In this document: positions 33,906 through 41,495 of the stretch, one piece after another | Position numbering within the stretch: the stretch's first letter is position 1 | Layout of the letters: each line of letters opens with the position of its first letter | Assembly (NCBI RefSeq): GCF_004570875.1 | Contig: NZ_SPQK01000009.1 | Coordinates: 90,981-154,980, forward strand | Direction: 5' to 3' | DNA from: Blastococcus sp. CT_GayMR16 | GTDB lineage: Bacteria; Actinomycetota; Actinomycetes; Mycobacteriales; Geodermatophilaceae | Length of the DNA stretch: 64,000 nt | Program-made: the position numbers and the translations under genes | Notes under the pieces: model-generated | The model's database searches: none | Told to the model about the DNA's origin: nothing | Seen by the model: only the letters and a program-made list of their open reading frames with translations

Positions 33906-34574
33906 TCAGTTGGCGGTGGGATCTGCCGGAGCGGTCGAGAGCACGGCCAGCCGGCCGGTCTGGCGGCCCATCACCGCACGCCACAGGTCCGGTCCGGACA
34001 CGGCGCTGAGGACGTCGTCCAGTCGCCCCGGGACGCAGGCCCAAGCGCCCTCGACGATCTCACCGGCGAGCTGACCGGGGGACCAGCCGGCGTAGCCGGC
34101 GAACACCCGGAGGCCCGTGACCTGCTCGGGCAGGTCGGCCGGGTCGGCGTCGAGGTCGACGAGGTAGACGTCGCCCGCCACGCGCCGCAGCGGGCTGTGC
34201 TCGTCGGCCGCAGCCGCGGGGGCGGTCGCCAGGCAGAGCGCGGTGTCGGTCTCGCAGGGCCCGCCCACGTGGAACACGCCGGGGTCGACGGCGAGATCGC
34301 ACCAGCCGGGCAGCACGTCGCGGATCTCCACCTGGCTGGGCCGTCCCAGGACGACGCCCAGCGTGCCGGTGTCGGAGTGGTCGAGGACGTAGACGACGGT
34401 GCCGGCGAACGTCGGGTCGGTCAGTGACGGCAGCGCCACCAGCAGGCTGCCGGGACAGACGTCGTCCAGCCTGCCGACGGACAGCGCCGGGACGGCCGGG
34501 GCACGCCGCCGACCGGTCGCAGGCCGCGCGGGCGGACCGGACTCGGGGTCGGGGGAAGCGGGGACCGGGGTCAT
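33906..34574 (-). CDS. YqgE/AlgH family protein (UPF0301)
   Basis: A 222-residue protein. Family motifs are GSLLVALPSLTDPTFAGTVVYVLDHSDTGTLGVVLGRPS and VFHVGGPCETDTALCL. Further on are LRVFAGYAGWSPGQLAGEIVEGAW and LFRxVMG-like WRAVMGRQTG at the end. The usual family length is about 185; here an extra 40 residues of Pro/Arg-rich start precede the core, so the true start could be later. The fold is known but no molecular role is settled. Convergent with the lipoprotein gene. Confidence 0.88.
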   Translation of the reverse strand: MTPVPASPDPESGPPARPATGRRRAPAVPALSVGRLDDVCPGSLLVALPSLTDPTFAGTVVYVLDHSDTGTLGVVLGRPSQVEIRDVLPGWCDLAVDPGVFHVGGPCETDTALCLATAPAAAADEHSPLRRVAGDVYLVDLDADPADLPEQVTGLRVFAGYAGWSPGQLAGEIVEGAWACVPGRLDDVLSAVSGPDLWRAVMGRQTGRLAVLSTAPADPTAN

Positions 34575-34717
34575 CGATGCCAGTGTGCCCCACCTGCGGC
34601 CGGCGGGGAGGCCGTCGCTCCCCCACTGGGGGAACTGGCCAGGTCAGTCTCGGCGCGGCGGGTCCGGCGACGTCGCGACCGGCCCGTCGGTCACCGCGCG
34701 GCCACCAGCGGCCCCCT

Positions 34718-34723
34718 TAGGGT
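34718..34723 (+). promoter_or_regulatory. -10 element of the MFS gene, leaderless arrangement
   Basis: TAGGGT ends 7 nt before GTG 34731. The alternative GTG at 34722 overlaps the hexamer, so 34731 is the better start. Confidence 0.5.
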
Positions 34724-34730
34724 GATCGGC

Positions 34731-36005
34731 GTGGCGCAGGCGGGCACGACCGTTCGCCACCTGCTGTTCCGCCCCGACTTCCGCCGGTTGCTCGGCACCC
34801 GCCTGCTGTCCCAGTTCGGGGACGGCGTCTTCCAGGCGGCGCTCGCCGGCACGGTGCTCTTCAACCCCCAGCGGGCCGCCGATCCGGTCGACGTCGCCGC
34901 CGGGTTCGCGATCCTGCTGCTCCCCTACTCCCTCGTCGGGCCCTTCGCCGGCGTCTGGCTGGACCGCTGGAGCCGGCGTCAGGTCCTGCTGTGGGCCAAC
35001 GTCGTGCGGGCCGGACTCGTGGTCCTCGTGGCAGCGCTCGTGCTGGCGGGCGTCTCCGGGACGCTGTTCTACGCGTCGGGCCTCGCCGTCCTGTCGGTGA
35101 ACCGCTTCATCCTCGCCGCGCTGTCGGCCGGCCTGCCGCACACCACCGACGAGCCGTCGCTGGTGTCCGCGAACGCGCTGTCGACGACGTCCGGGGCGGT
35201 GGCCGGCGTCGTCGGCGGTGGCGCGGCGATCGCGCTGCTCCAGGTGATCGAGTCCGGGAACGCCGGGTTCGCGGGAGTGGCGCTCTCTGCGGCGCTGCCC
35301 TATCTGGCGGCGGCCGCGGTGGTGTCCCGGTTCGACCGCGCCTACCTCGGGCCCGAGCACATGGCGGGCTCGCCACGGCTGACCGCGCGGGAGGTGGCCG
35401 TCGGGATGCTGGCCGGCGCGCGGCACGTCCGCACCCACCGGCCCGCGGAGGCGGCGCTCCTGGCGATCAGCCTGCATCGCCTCTGCTACGGCGTCCTGAC
35501 CCTGATGACGCTGCTGCTCTACCGGAACACCTTCACGTCGGAGGGTGGCCTCTTCCCGGGCGGGCTCGTCGGACTCGGGGAGCTCCTGGGTGCGAGCGCG
35601 CTGGGCACGCTGCTGGCGGCCGCGGTCACGCCCGCCGTCGTCCGCCGGATCGGCAAGCCCCGCTGGATCGTGCTGCTGCTCGCCGGCGGCGGGTTCGCCC
35701 AGCTCGCCCTCGGCCTGCCCTTCATCGCGCCCACCTTCGTGGCTGCGGGGTTCGTCCTCGGGTTCGTCGCCCAGGGCGTGAAGATCTGCGTGGACACGAC
35801 CCTGCAGGAGTCGGTGGACGACGACTTCCGCGGCCGGGTCTTCTCCGTCTACGACACCCTGTTCAACGTCACCTTCGTGGTGGCGCTGCTGCTCGGGGCG
35901 CTGGTGCTGCCCCCATCGGGAATCTCCTACCCCGTGCTGATCGCCGTCGGCGCCGGGTACCTGCTGGCCGCGTTCGCCTACGCCCGCATCACCCGGCGGC
36001 ACTGA
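34731..36005 (+). CDS. MFS transporter
   Basis: A 424-residue membrane transporter with about twelve hydrophobic helices. The second-third helix loop has GPFAGVWLDRWSRRQVLL, the MFS motif A equivalent. The mirrored loop after helix 8 has RRIGKPRWIVLL. The N-terminus reads TVRHLLFRPDFRRLLGTRLLSQFGDGVFQAAL, as in MFS efflux proteins of the MFS_3 type. The substrate is unknown. GTG 34731 chosen because of the TAGGGT element. Converges on the matrixin gene with an 8-bp gap. Confidence 0.88.
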   Translation: MAQAGTTVRHLLFRPDFRRLLGTRLLSQFGDGVFQAALAGTVLFNPQRAADPVDVAAGFAILLLPYSLVGPFAGVWLDRWSRRQVLLWANVVRAGLVVLVAALVLAGVSGTLFYASGLAVLSVNRFILAALSAGLPHTTDEPSLVSANALSTTSGAVAGVVGGGAAIALLQVIESGNAGFAGVALSAALPYLAAAAVVSRFDRAYLGPEHMAGSPRLTAREVAVGMLAGARHVRTHRPAEAALLAISLHRLCYGVLTLMTLLLYRNTFTSEGGLFPGGLVGLGELLGASALGTLLAAAVTPAVVRRIGKPRWIVLLLAGGGFAQLALGLPFIAPTFVAAGFVLGFVAQGVKICVDTTLQESVDDDFRGRVFSVYDTLFNVTFVVALLLGALVLPPSGISYPVLIAVGAGYLLAAFAYARITRRH

Positions 36006-36013
36006 CCGCGGAG

Positions 36014-37069
36014 TCAGAGCTCGGCGACGCACGGACCGCGGCCCAGGACGGACAGCCCCGTCAGGTCGCCGTCGGCGAGGTCCGGGACCTCCCGGCGGGC
36101 CTCCGGGTACATGAGCTGCGTGTCGTCGTCCACGTGGCCCAGGCCGACGAGATGCCCCAGTTCGTGCAGGACGATGGCCCGGGCGGTCTCCTCCCCGTCG
36201 CGGAAGCCGAGGATCTCCGGGATCCGCCCGGCGTCCAGCGAGACGGTTCCGGTGACGAAGACCCGCGGGCCCTTGCCGAGGGAGACGGCCACGCTGCCGG
36301 CCTGCCCGACCGTGTCACCGGCCAGGGCCGGGTTCTGCTCCTCGGTCTCCCAGGCGATCAGCACCGGCGCCCATCGGTCGCCGTAGCGCTCGGGCTGGTA
36401 GATCGGCCGGTCGATGGTGGTGGGCTCGTCCGTGGCGCCGTCCTCGATGAACTGCAGTCCGGTCACCTCCGACATGCGGGCGATCGCCGAGCGCACGACG
36501 TCCTCGCCCCCCTCGGGCGCGCCGTCGGGGCGCAGGACGTAGTGGATCGGCCGGCAGGGGTCGTAGGCGACCGCGGTGACGCCGTCGGCCTGGAAGGCCA
36601 CGAAGGTGTGCGGCCCGCCCTCGGGTGGGGCCTCGAACGGATAGCCGAGGGGGGAGCGGGACGCCTCGAACCCGCCCGTGGGCCGGTCCGGCGGCGGCGT
36701 CGGGGTGGCCGGTGGCGCCGGAACCGTGGGCGGCGCGTCCAGGGCGACGTCGGGGGAGCCGTCGGGCGTCGGCGCCGTCCAGGCCCAAGGCCCGGGACCG
36801 ACCAGGACGGCGGCCCCGCCGCTGAGCAGCAGGACGAGGAGGAGGACGACGAACGCCCGCAGCGCGGCGCGGCCACGGCGGCGACGTCGAGGAGCCGGCG
36901 GGACCGGTGGCGGGGGAGCGCGCCACGGGAGCGGCTGCACGGTGAGGCCGGCGGCCTCGTCCAGGACCCACTGCGGCACGCGCCCGGACGGCGACCGGGG
37001 GAACGGTCCCTCGTCGCCGTCCACACCGCCGGAGTCCACGTCCGGATTGTCGGCAGGCCGGGGCCGCAT
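36014..37069 (-). CDS. Matrixin-like zinc metalloprotease, membrane-anchored
   Basis: A 351-residue predicted protease. A cytoplasmic Arg/Pro-rich start is followed by a membrane helix (AALRAFVVLLLVLLLSGGAAVLVG near residues 66-89) and a Pro/Thr-rich linker. The peptidase domain follows, with the zinc site HELGHLVGLGH (near 300-310) and a later Met-turn candidate QLMYPEA. The N-terminal part of the domain reads YDPCRPIHYVLRPDGAP, common in actinobacterial matrixin relatives. The active site is probably outside the cell; substrates are unknown. It lies between the MFS gene and cca, both only 8 and 19 bp away. Confidence 0.85.
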   Translation of the reverse strand: MRPRPADNPDVDSGGVDGDEGPFPRSPSGRVPQWVLDEAAGLTVQPLPWRAPPPPVPPAPRRRRRGRAALRAFVVLLLVLLLSGGAAVLVGPGPWAWTAPTPDGSPDVALDAPPTVPAPPATPTPPPDRPTGGFEASRSPLGYPFEAPPEGGPHTFVAFQADGVTAVAYDPCRPIHYVLRPDGAPEGGEDVVRSAIARMSEVTGLQFIEDGATDEPTTIDRPIYQPERYGDRWAPVLIAWETEEQNPALAGDTVGQAGSVAVSLGKGPRVFVTGTVSLDAGRIPEILGFRDGEETARAIVLHELGHLVGLGHVDDDTQLMYPEARREVPDLADGDLTGLSVLGRGPCVAEL

Positions 37070-37088
37070 CTGCAGCGCGGGGCGCAGA

Positions 37089-38591
37089 TCAGGTCTGCGC
37101 GGCCCACCACTGACGGAGCGCGGCCTCGGCGTCGTCGGGGTCGAGCGGCCCCCGTTCGAGGCGGAGGTCCTTCAGGAAGCGCCACGCGCGGCCGACGTCC
37201 GGGCCGGGTCCGACGCCGAGGATCTCCATGATCGCGTTGCCGTCGAGGTCGGGCCGTACCCGCGCGAGGTCCTCGGCGGCCGACAGCTCGGTGATCCGCT
37301 CCTCGAGGGAGTCGTAGGTCGCCGCCAGTGCGGCGGCCCGCCTCTTGTTGCGGGTCGTGGAGTCCGAGCGCACGAGTTTGTGCAGCCGCGGGAGCAGGTC
37401 GCCGGCGTCGGTCACGTAGCGGCGCACCGCGGAGTCGGTCCACTCGCCGCTGCCGTATCCGTGGAAGCGCAGGTGCAGGAACGTCAGGCGGGAGACCGCC
37501 TCGACGACGTCCTTGGGGTAGCGCAGCGCGGTCAGCCGCTTGCGGACCAGCTTCGCGCCGACGACCTCGTGGTGGTGGAAGGAGACGCGCCCCCGCGCCT
37601 CGTGGCGGCGGGTGGCCGGCTTGCCGATGTCGTGCAGCAGGGCCGCGAGCCGGAGCACGAGGTCCGGCGACTCCGCCTCCGTGTCCGCCCGGTCCAGCGT
37701 GATCGCCTGGTCCAGCGTGATCGCCTGGTCCAGCACCGTGAGCGAGTGGGTGTAGACGTCCTTGTGCTGGTGGTGCTCGTCGATCTCCATCCGCAGCGCC
37801 GGCAGCTCGGGGAGGACGACGTCGGCCAGGCCGGTGGCGACGAAGAGCTCCAGCGCGGCCCGGGGGCGGTCGGCGAGGAGGGTCTTGGACAGCTCGACCT
37901 GCACCCGCTCGGGCGTGATCCGGGCCAGCTCGGCCGACATCTCGGTCATCGCCTCGACCACGTCGTCCGCCGGCGTCAGCCCCAGCTGCGCCACGAACCG
38001 GACGGCGCGCAGCATGCGCAGCGGGTCGTCGGCGAAGGAGTCCACCGCGGCACCGGGCGTGCGCAGCCGCTTGGCCAGCAGGTCACCGAGCCCGCCGAAG
38101 GGATCGGTGACCGTGCGGTCGGGCCCCAGGGAGACCGCCATGGCGTTGACCGTGAAGTCGCGCCGCACGAGGTCGTCGATCAGCGAGTCGCCCCACGCGA
38201 CCTCGGGGTTGCGCGACTCGCGGTCGTAGCGGTCGGCCCGGAAGGTGGTGATCTCCACGCGGGCGCCCTCGACCTCGGCCCCGACGGTGCCGAACGCGAT
38301 CCCGGTGTTCCACGTGGAACGAGCCCACCCCTTCAGCAGGTCGAGGACCTGCTCGGGACGGGCGTCGGTGGTGAGGTCGAGGTCGCCGGGCAGTGCGCCC
38401 CCGCCGGCCCGGGCCCGCAGGAGCGCGTCCCGCACCGAACCGCCCACCAGGTGGACCTCGAAGCCGGCCTGCGTGAAGCGTCGCCCGAGCTCGGTGAGGA
38501 CGGGGGAGAGCTCCACCAGCGCCCGCACGGTCTCCTGGACGGCCGGGGGGACCGGCGGGTCAGGAGGACGACTCGGGGGCGTGGCGGACAC
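37089..38591 (-). CDS. cca: CCA tRNA nucleotidyltransferase
   Basis: A 500-residue enzyme adding or repairing the 3' CCA of tRNA. The nucleotidyltransferase core is [15 protein letters not shown] (near 44) with catalytic [11 protein letters not shown], then ITTFRAD and [13 protein letters not shown]. The RNA-binding and HD parts follow, with [17 protein letters not shown] near residue 315 and [16 protein letters not shown]. Mycobacterial equivalent: Rv3907c (pcnA). An in-frame 18-bp tandem duplication repeats DQAITL around residue 292. GTG start 38591 faces the NUDIX gene 41 bp away, and a TAGGCT -10 8 nt upstream suggests a leaderless mRNA. A parS palindrome lies inside at 38307. Confidence 0.95.
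   Translation of the reverse strand: MSATPPSRPPDPPVPPAVQETVRALVELSPVLTELGRRFTQAGFEVHLVGGSVRDALLRARAGGGALPGDLDLTTDARPEQVLDLLKGWARSTWNTGIAFGTVGAEVEGARVEITTFRADRYDRESRNPEVAWGDSLIDDLVRRDFTVNAMAVSLGPDRTVTDPFGGLGDLLAKRLRTPGAAVDSFADDPLRMLRAVRFVAQLGLTPADDVVEAMTEMSAELARITPERVQVELSKTLLADRPRAALELFVATGLADVVLPELPALRMEIDEHHQHKDVYTHSLTVLDQAITLDQAITLDRADTEAESPDLVLRLAALLHDIGKPATRRHEARGRVSFHHHEVVGAKLVRKRLTALRYPKDVVEAVSRLTFLHLRFHGYGSGEWTDSAVRRYVTDAGDLLPRLHKLVRSDSTTRNKRRAAALAATYDSLEERITELSAAEDLARVRPDLDGNAIMEILGVGPGPDVGRAWRFLKDLRLERGPLDPDDAEAALRQWWAAQT
37691..37726 (-). repeat. 18-bp tandem duplication in cca
   Basis: Two identical 18-bp copies plus the first 8 bp of a third. They add six residues (DQAITL) in frame between the nucleotidyltransferase and HD parts. 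Confidence 0.9.
38307..38320. promoter_or_regulatory. parS-like palindrome inside cca
   Basis: GTTCCACGTGGAAC, identical to 3953 and 53120, 15 kb from parAB, within codons for STWNT. Confidence 0.75.
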
Positions 38592-38599
38592 GACGAGCC

Positions 38600-38626
38600 A
38601 GCCTAGTGCGTGCCTCGCGCTACCCT
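38600..38626. promoter_or_regulatory. Overlapping divergent leaderless promoters of cca and NUDIX
   Basis: Minus strand: -10 TAGGCT at 38605-38600, 8 nt before the cca GTG (38591). Plus strand: -10 TACCCT at 38621-38626, 6 nt before the NUDIX ATG (38633). Each -10 falls in the -35 position of the other promoter. Confidence 0.6.
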
Positions 38627-38632
38627 GCTGGC

Positions 38633-39109
38633 ATGGCTGGGACCGGCGGGCGCGGGCGCCCCGGCCGCCGGCTTCGACGGGTCGACGAGACCTCTGCCGG
38701 TGGCCTGGTGGTTGCCGATGACGGCGTGACCGGGCCCCGTGCCGCCCTCATCGGCCGGACCGACCGCCGCGGGCGGCTCCTCTGGTCGCTGCCCAAGGGG
38801 CACATCGAGGAGGGCGAGACCCCCGAGGACACCGCCGTCCGCGAGGTCGCGGAGGAGACCGGGATCATCGGCGAGGTCGTCGCCCCGCTCGGGATCATCG
38901 ACTTCTGGTTCGTCGCCGACGGGCGCCGGGTGCACAAGACCGTCCACCACTTCCTGCTCCGCGCGATCGGCGGCGCCCTCTCCGACGCCGACATCGAGGT
39001 CACCGAGGTCGCCTGGGTGCCCCTCGACGAGTTGAGCGGCCGACTGGCCTACGCCGACGAACGGGCACTGGTCGAGCGCGCGCCCGCACTGCTGGCCGAC
39101 AGCGCGTGA
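38633..39109 (+). CDS. NUDIX hydrolase (MutT4-like)
   Basis: A 158-residue nucleotide pyrophosphohydrolase. The NUDIX box begins at [11 protein letters not shown] and ends REVAEETGI with all key Gly, Glu and Arg residues. The N-terminus is Gly/Arg-rich. The position between cca and DUF6049 is that of mycobacterial mutT4 (Rv3908). The exact nucleotide substrate is not clear. The first in-frame ATG at 38633 has a TACCCT element 6 nt before it. The gene end overlaps a GTGA sequence that may have been the original start of the next gene. Confidence 0.92.
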   Translation: MAGTGGRGRPGRRLRRVDETSAGGLVVADDGVTGPRAALIGRTDRRGRLLWSLPKGHIEEGETPEDTAVREVAEETGIIGEVVAPLGIIDFWFVADGRRVHKTVHHFLLRAIGGALSDADIEVTEVAWVPLDELSGRLAYADERALVERAPALLADSA

Positions 39110-39227
39110 CCGAGCCTGCGAGGTCGAGATAGGCACAGCGCGGCCCCGCGTCACGCCGCGGACGGCGCTGGCGCGCGCCGCCGTCGTCCCCCTGCTCGCA
39201 GCGGGGCTGTGTCTCGCGCCGGCCGCT

Positions 39228-41495
39228 GTGCTCGCGTCCGCCCAGGCGGCGCCGCCGCTGGTCACGGCCGACCCGGTCGACGACGTCAGCAGCCAGGACC
39301 GCCCGGTCCGCATCGACGTGGGCCGGTTCGAGCCGCGCGCCGTCACGCCGGGGGCGATGGTGACCGTCACCGGCACGCTCACCAACACCGGCAGCACGCC
39401 GATCGGCGACCTCAGCGTCCGGCTGCAGCGCGGCCAGGTCCTCACCACCCGCGACGAGCTGGCCGCCGTGGGCCGCGACCCCGATCCGGCGACCGCGGTG
39501 CCGGCCGCGTTCCAGGACGTGCCGGGAGATCTCGACCCCGGCGACGCGCTCGACTTCAGCTACACGATCCCCGCCGACGAACTCCGGCTCGACCGGAACG
39601 GCGTCTACCCGGTGCTGCTCAACGTCAACGGCGCCGTGGACGGCGACGAGTTGCGACGCGTGGGTGAGCTGCCGACGTTCCTCGTCCAGCAGCCCGTGCT
39701 CCCGGCGTCCCGCACCGCGGTCGGCTGGCTCTGGCCGCTGACCGAGCGCACGCACCGCGGTCCGTCCGGCACCTTCCTCGACGACGGGCTGGCCGACGCG
39801 ATCGCCGACGGCGGCCGGCTCGACCGCGCGCTGGCCGTCATCGAACGGCTGCCCGGGAGCACCGCACCCGGCAGTACGCAGACCGTGCCCGCGGTCCCGG
39901 TCGCCCTGGCCGTCGATCCCGCACTGGTCGAGGAACTCACGCTCATGGCCGCCGGACCGTACCCGGTCGGCGATGCCGAGGACGCCGGGAAGGGCACCGG
40001 CGCGGCGGCCGCCTACCTCGACCGGCTGGCCGCGGTCGCCGCCGTGCATCCCGTGGTGGCCCTCTCCTACGGGGACGTGGACGCCGACTCCCTCGACGCG
40101 GCCGGACTGTCCGACGTGATCGTCCGCAGCCTCCCGGGCAGCCCGAAGGGCACGGCGCAGGACCCGCCCCCCGACAGCGGTCAGGACGGCGCCGACGAGA
40201 CGTTCCCCCCTGCCGACGCGACCGGCGCGGTCCCGCCCGAGGCCGGCGCCGACGACACCGCGGCCGGGGCGCGGATCCTCGCCGATGCACTCGACGTCGA
40301 GCCCCGCACCGACCTCGCCTGGGCGGCGGACGGGACGCTGCGGCCCGGGACGCTGCTCACCCTGCAGTCCGGCGGCGTCGATCGCGTCGTGCTGAGCAGT
40401 GCCGGGCTCACCGACGGCGAGGCCGCCGTCGGGCTCTCGGGCAGCCGCGCCGCTGCCCACACGACCCTGACCACCGCCACCGGGCCCGTCGAGGCGCTGG
40501 TGGCCGACCCGACGCTCGGCGACATCGTCGGCACCGCCGAGCAGGCGGCCGGCGGGGCACGCATGGCCGAGCAGCGCTACCTGGCCGAGCTCGCGGTGCT
40601 CAGCCTCCAGGCGCCGGCGGGTACGGAGCAGACCGTGCTGGTCGCCCCGCCGCGGAACGTGGACGCCGGACCCGAGGGCGCCGGCGCCATGATGGCCGAC
40701 ACCGCCGGCCTCCCCTGGCTGCGCCCGTCGGGACCCGACGAGCTGTTCGGCGGGCCGAGCACGCCCGCCGGAGAGCTCGCTGCTCCGGCCGAGGCGGTCG
40801 CTCTGGAGGCCGCCGGGATGGCCGACGTCGTCGCCGCCGTGGGCCTGCGGGACGACCTCGCCGGAGCCGTGGTCGGCGACGCCGACACCGCGCTGCAGGC
40901 CTACGACGCGGCGACCTCCCGGGCCACGTCGGTGGCGTGGCGCACCGATCCCGAGGGCTTCCGCGGCGGCGCGCAGTCCCTCCGGGCGGCGATGGAGCGG
41001 CTGCGCGGCAAGGTGACGCTCCTGGCACCGGCGGACGGCACCTACAGCCTGGGGTCCAGCGACGCCCCGCTGGTCCTGACGGTGCGCAACGACCTCCCCA
41101 TCGCGATCGACGTCAAGCTCGAGGTCAGCACCCGCGGCACCCGTGGGCTGTCGATCGCCGACATCGGCACGCAGACGCTCGCCCCCGGCCAGCGCACGAC
41201 CCTGCAGGTACCCACCCAGGTGCGCCAGTCCGGGGGGTTCGCGGTCAGCGCGCAGCTCACCACCCCGGACGGCGGCCCGCTCGGCGACCGCATCTCGCTG
41301 CAGGTCAAGAGCACCGCCTACGGCTCGATCTCGCTGATGATCACGATCGGGTCGGCCCTGCTGCTCGGCCTGCTGTTCCTGCGCCGGCTGGTCAACTTCG
41401 TGCTCCGGCGCCGCCGGGCGGCCGCCGCCGCTCCCGAGGAGAGAGCGCCCGAGGGGATGGCCGGCCTGCAGCCCCCGAACCGGAGCCCGGTGTGA
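39228..41495 (+). CDS. DUF6049 family secreted/membrane protein, start region anomalous
   Basis: At least 755 residues. An extracellular Ig-like region (VTVTGTLTNTGSTPIGDLSVRLQRGQ) is followed by a long alpha/beta body. The C-terminal membrane helix is SLMITIGSALLLGLLFL, with a basic tail. Equivalent of Rv3909 between mutT4 and murJ. Coordinates give the first canonical start (GTG 39228), but that is wrong biologically. In-frame codons upstream encode a complete signal peptide (LARAAVVPLLAAGLCLAPAA) from about 39168, with no ATG/GTG/TTG in that frame. A GTG at 39106 (GTGA overlap) is in another frame and stops at TAG after 8 codons. A one-base indel, a CTG or ATA start, or frameshifting would explain it. 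Confidence 0.85.
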   Translation: MLASAQAAPPLVTADPVDDVSSQDRPVRIDVGRFEPRAVTPGAMVTVTGTLTNTGSTPIGDLSVRLQRGQVLTTRDELAAVGRDPDPATAVPAAFQDVPGDLDPGDALDFSYTIPADELRLDRNGVYPVLLNVNGAVDGDELRRVGELPTFLVQQPVLPASRTAVGWLWPLTERTHRGPSGTFLDDGLADAIADGGRLDRALAVIERLPGSTAPGSTQTVPAVPVALAVDPALVEELTLMAAGPYPVGDAEDAGKGTGAAAAYLDRLAAVAAVHPVVALSYGDVDADSLDAAGLSDVIVRSLPGSPKGTAQDPPPDSGQDGADETFPPADATGAVPPEAGADDTAAGARILADALDVEPRTDLAWAADGTLRPGTLLTLQSGGVDRVVLSSAGLTDGEAAVGLSGSRAAAHTTLTTATGPVEALVADPTLGDIVGTAEQAAGGARMAEQRYLAELAVLSLQAPAGTEQTVLVAPPRNVDAGPEGAGAMMADTAGLPWLRPSGPDELFGGPSTPAGELAAPAEAVALEAAGMADVVAAVGLRDDLAGAVVGDADTALQAYDAATSRATSVAWRTDPEGFRGGAQSLRAAMERLRGKVTLLAPADGTYSLGSSDAPLVLTVRNDLPIAIDVKLEVSTRGTRGLSIADIGTQTLAPGQRTTLQVPTQVRQSGGFAVSAQLTTPDGGPLGDRISLQVKSTAYGSISLMITIGSALLLGLLFLRRLVNFVLRRRRAAAAAPEERAPEGMAGLQPPNRSPV

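Noticed and set aside
34263..34275. CACGTGGAAC in yqgE as another parS
   Set aside because: Only one half-site matches; the other half (CGCC) has three mismatches, so it is left out.
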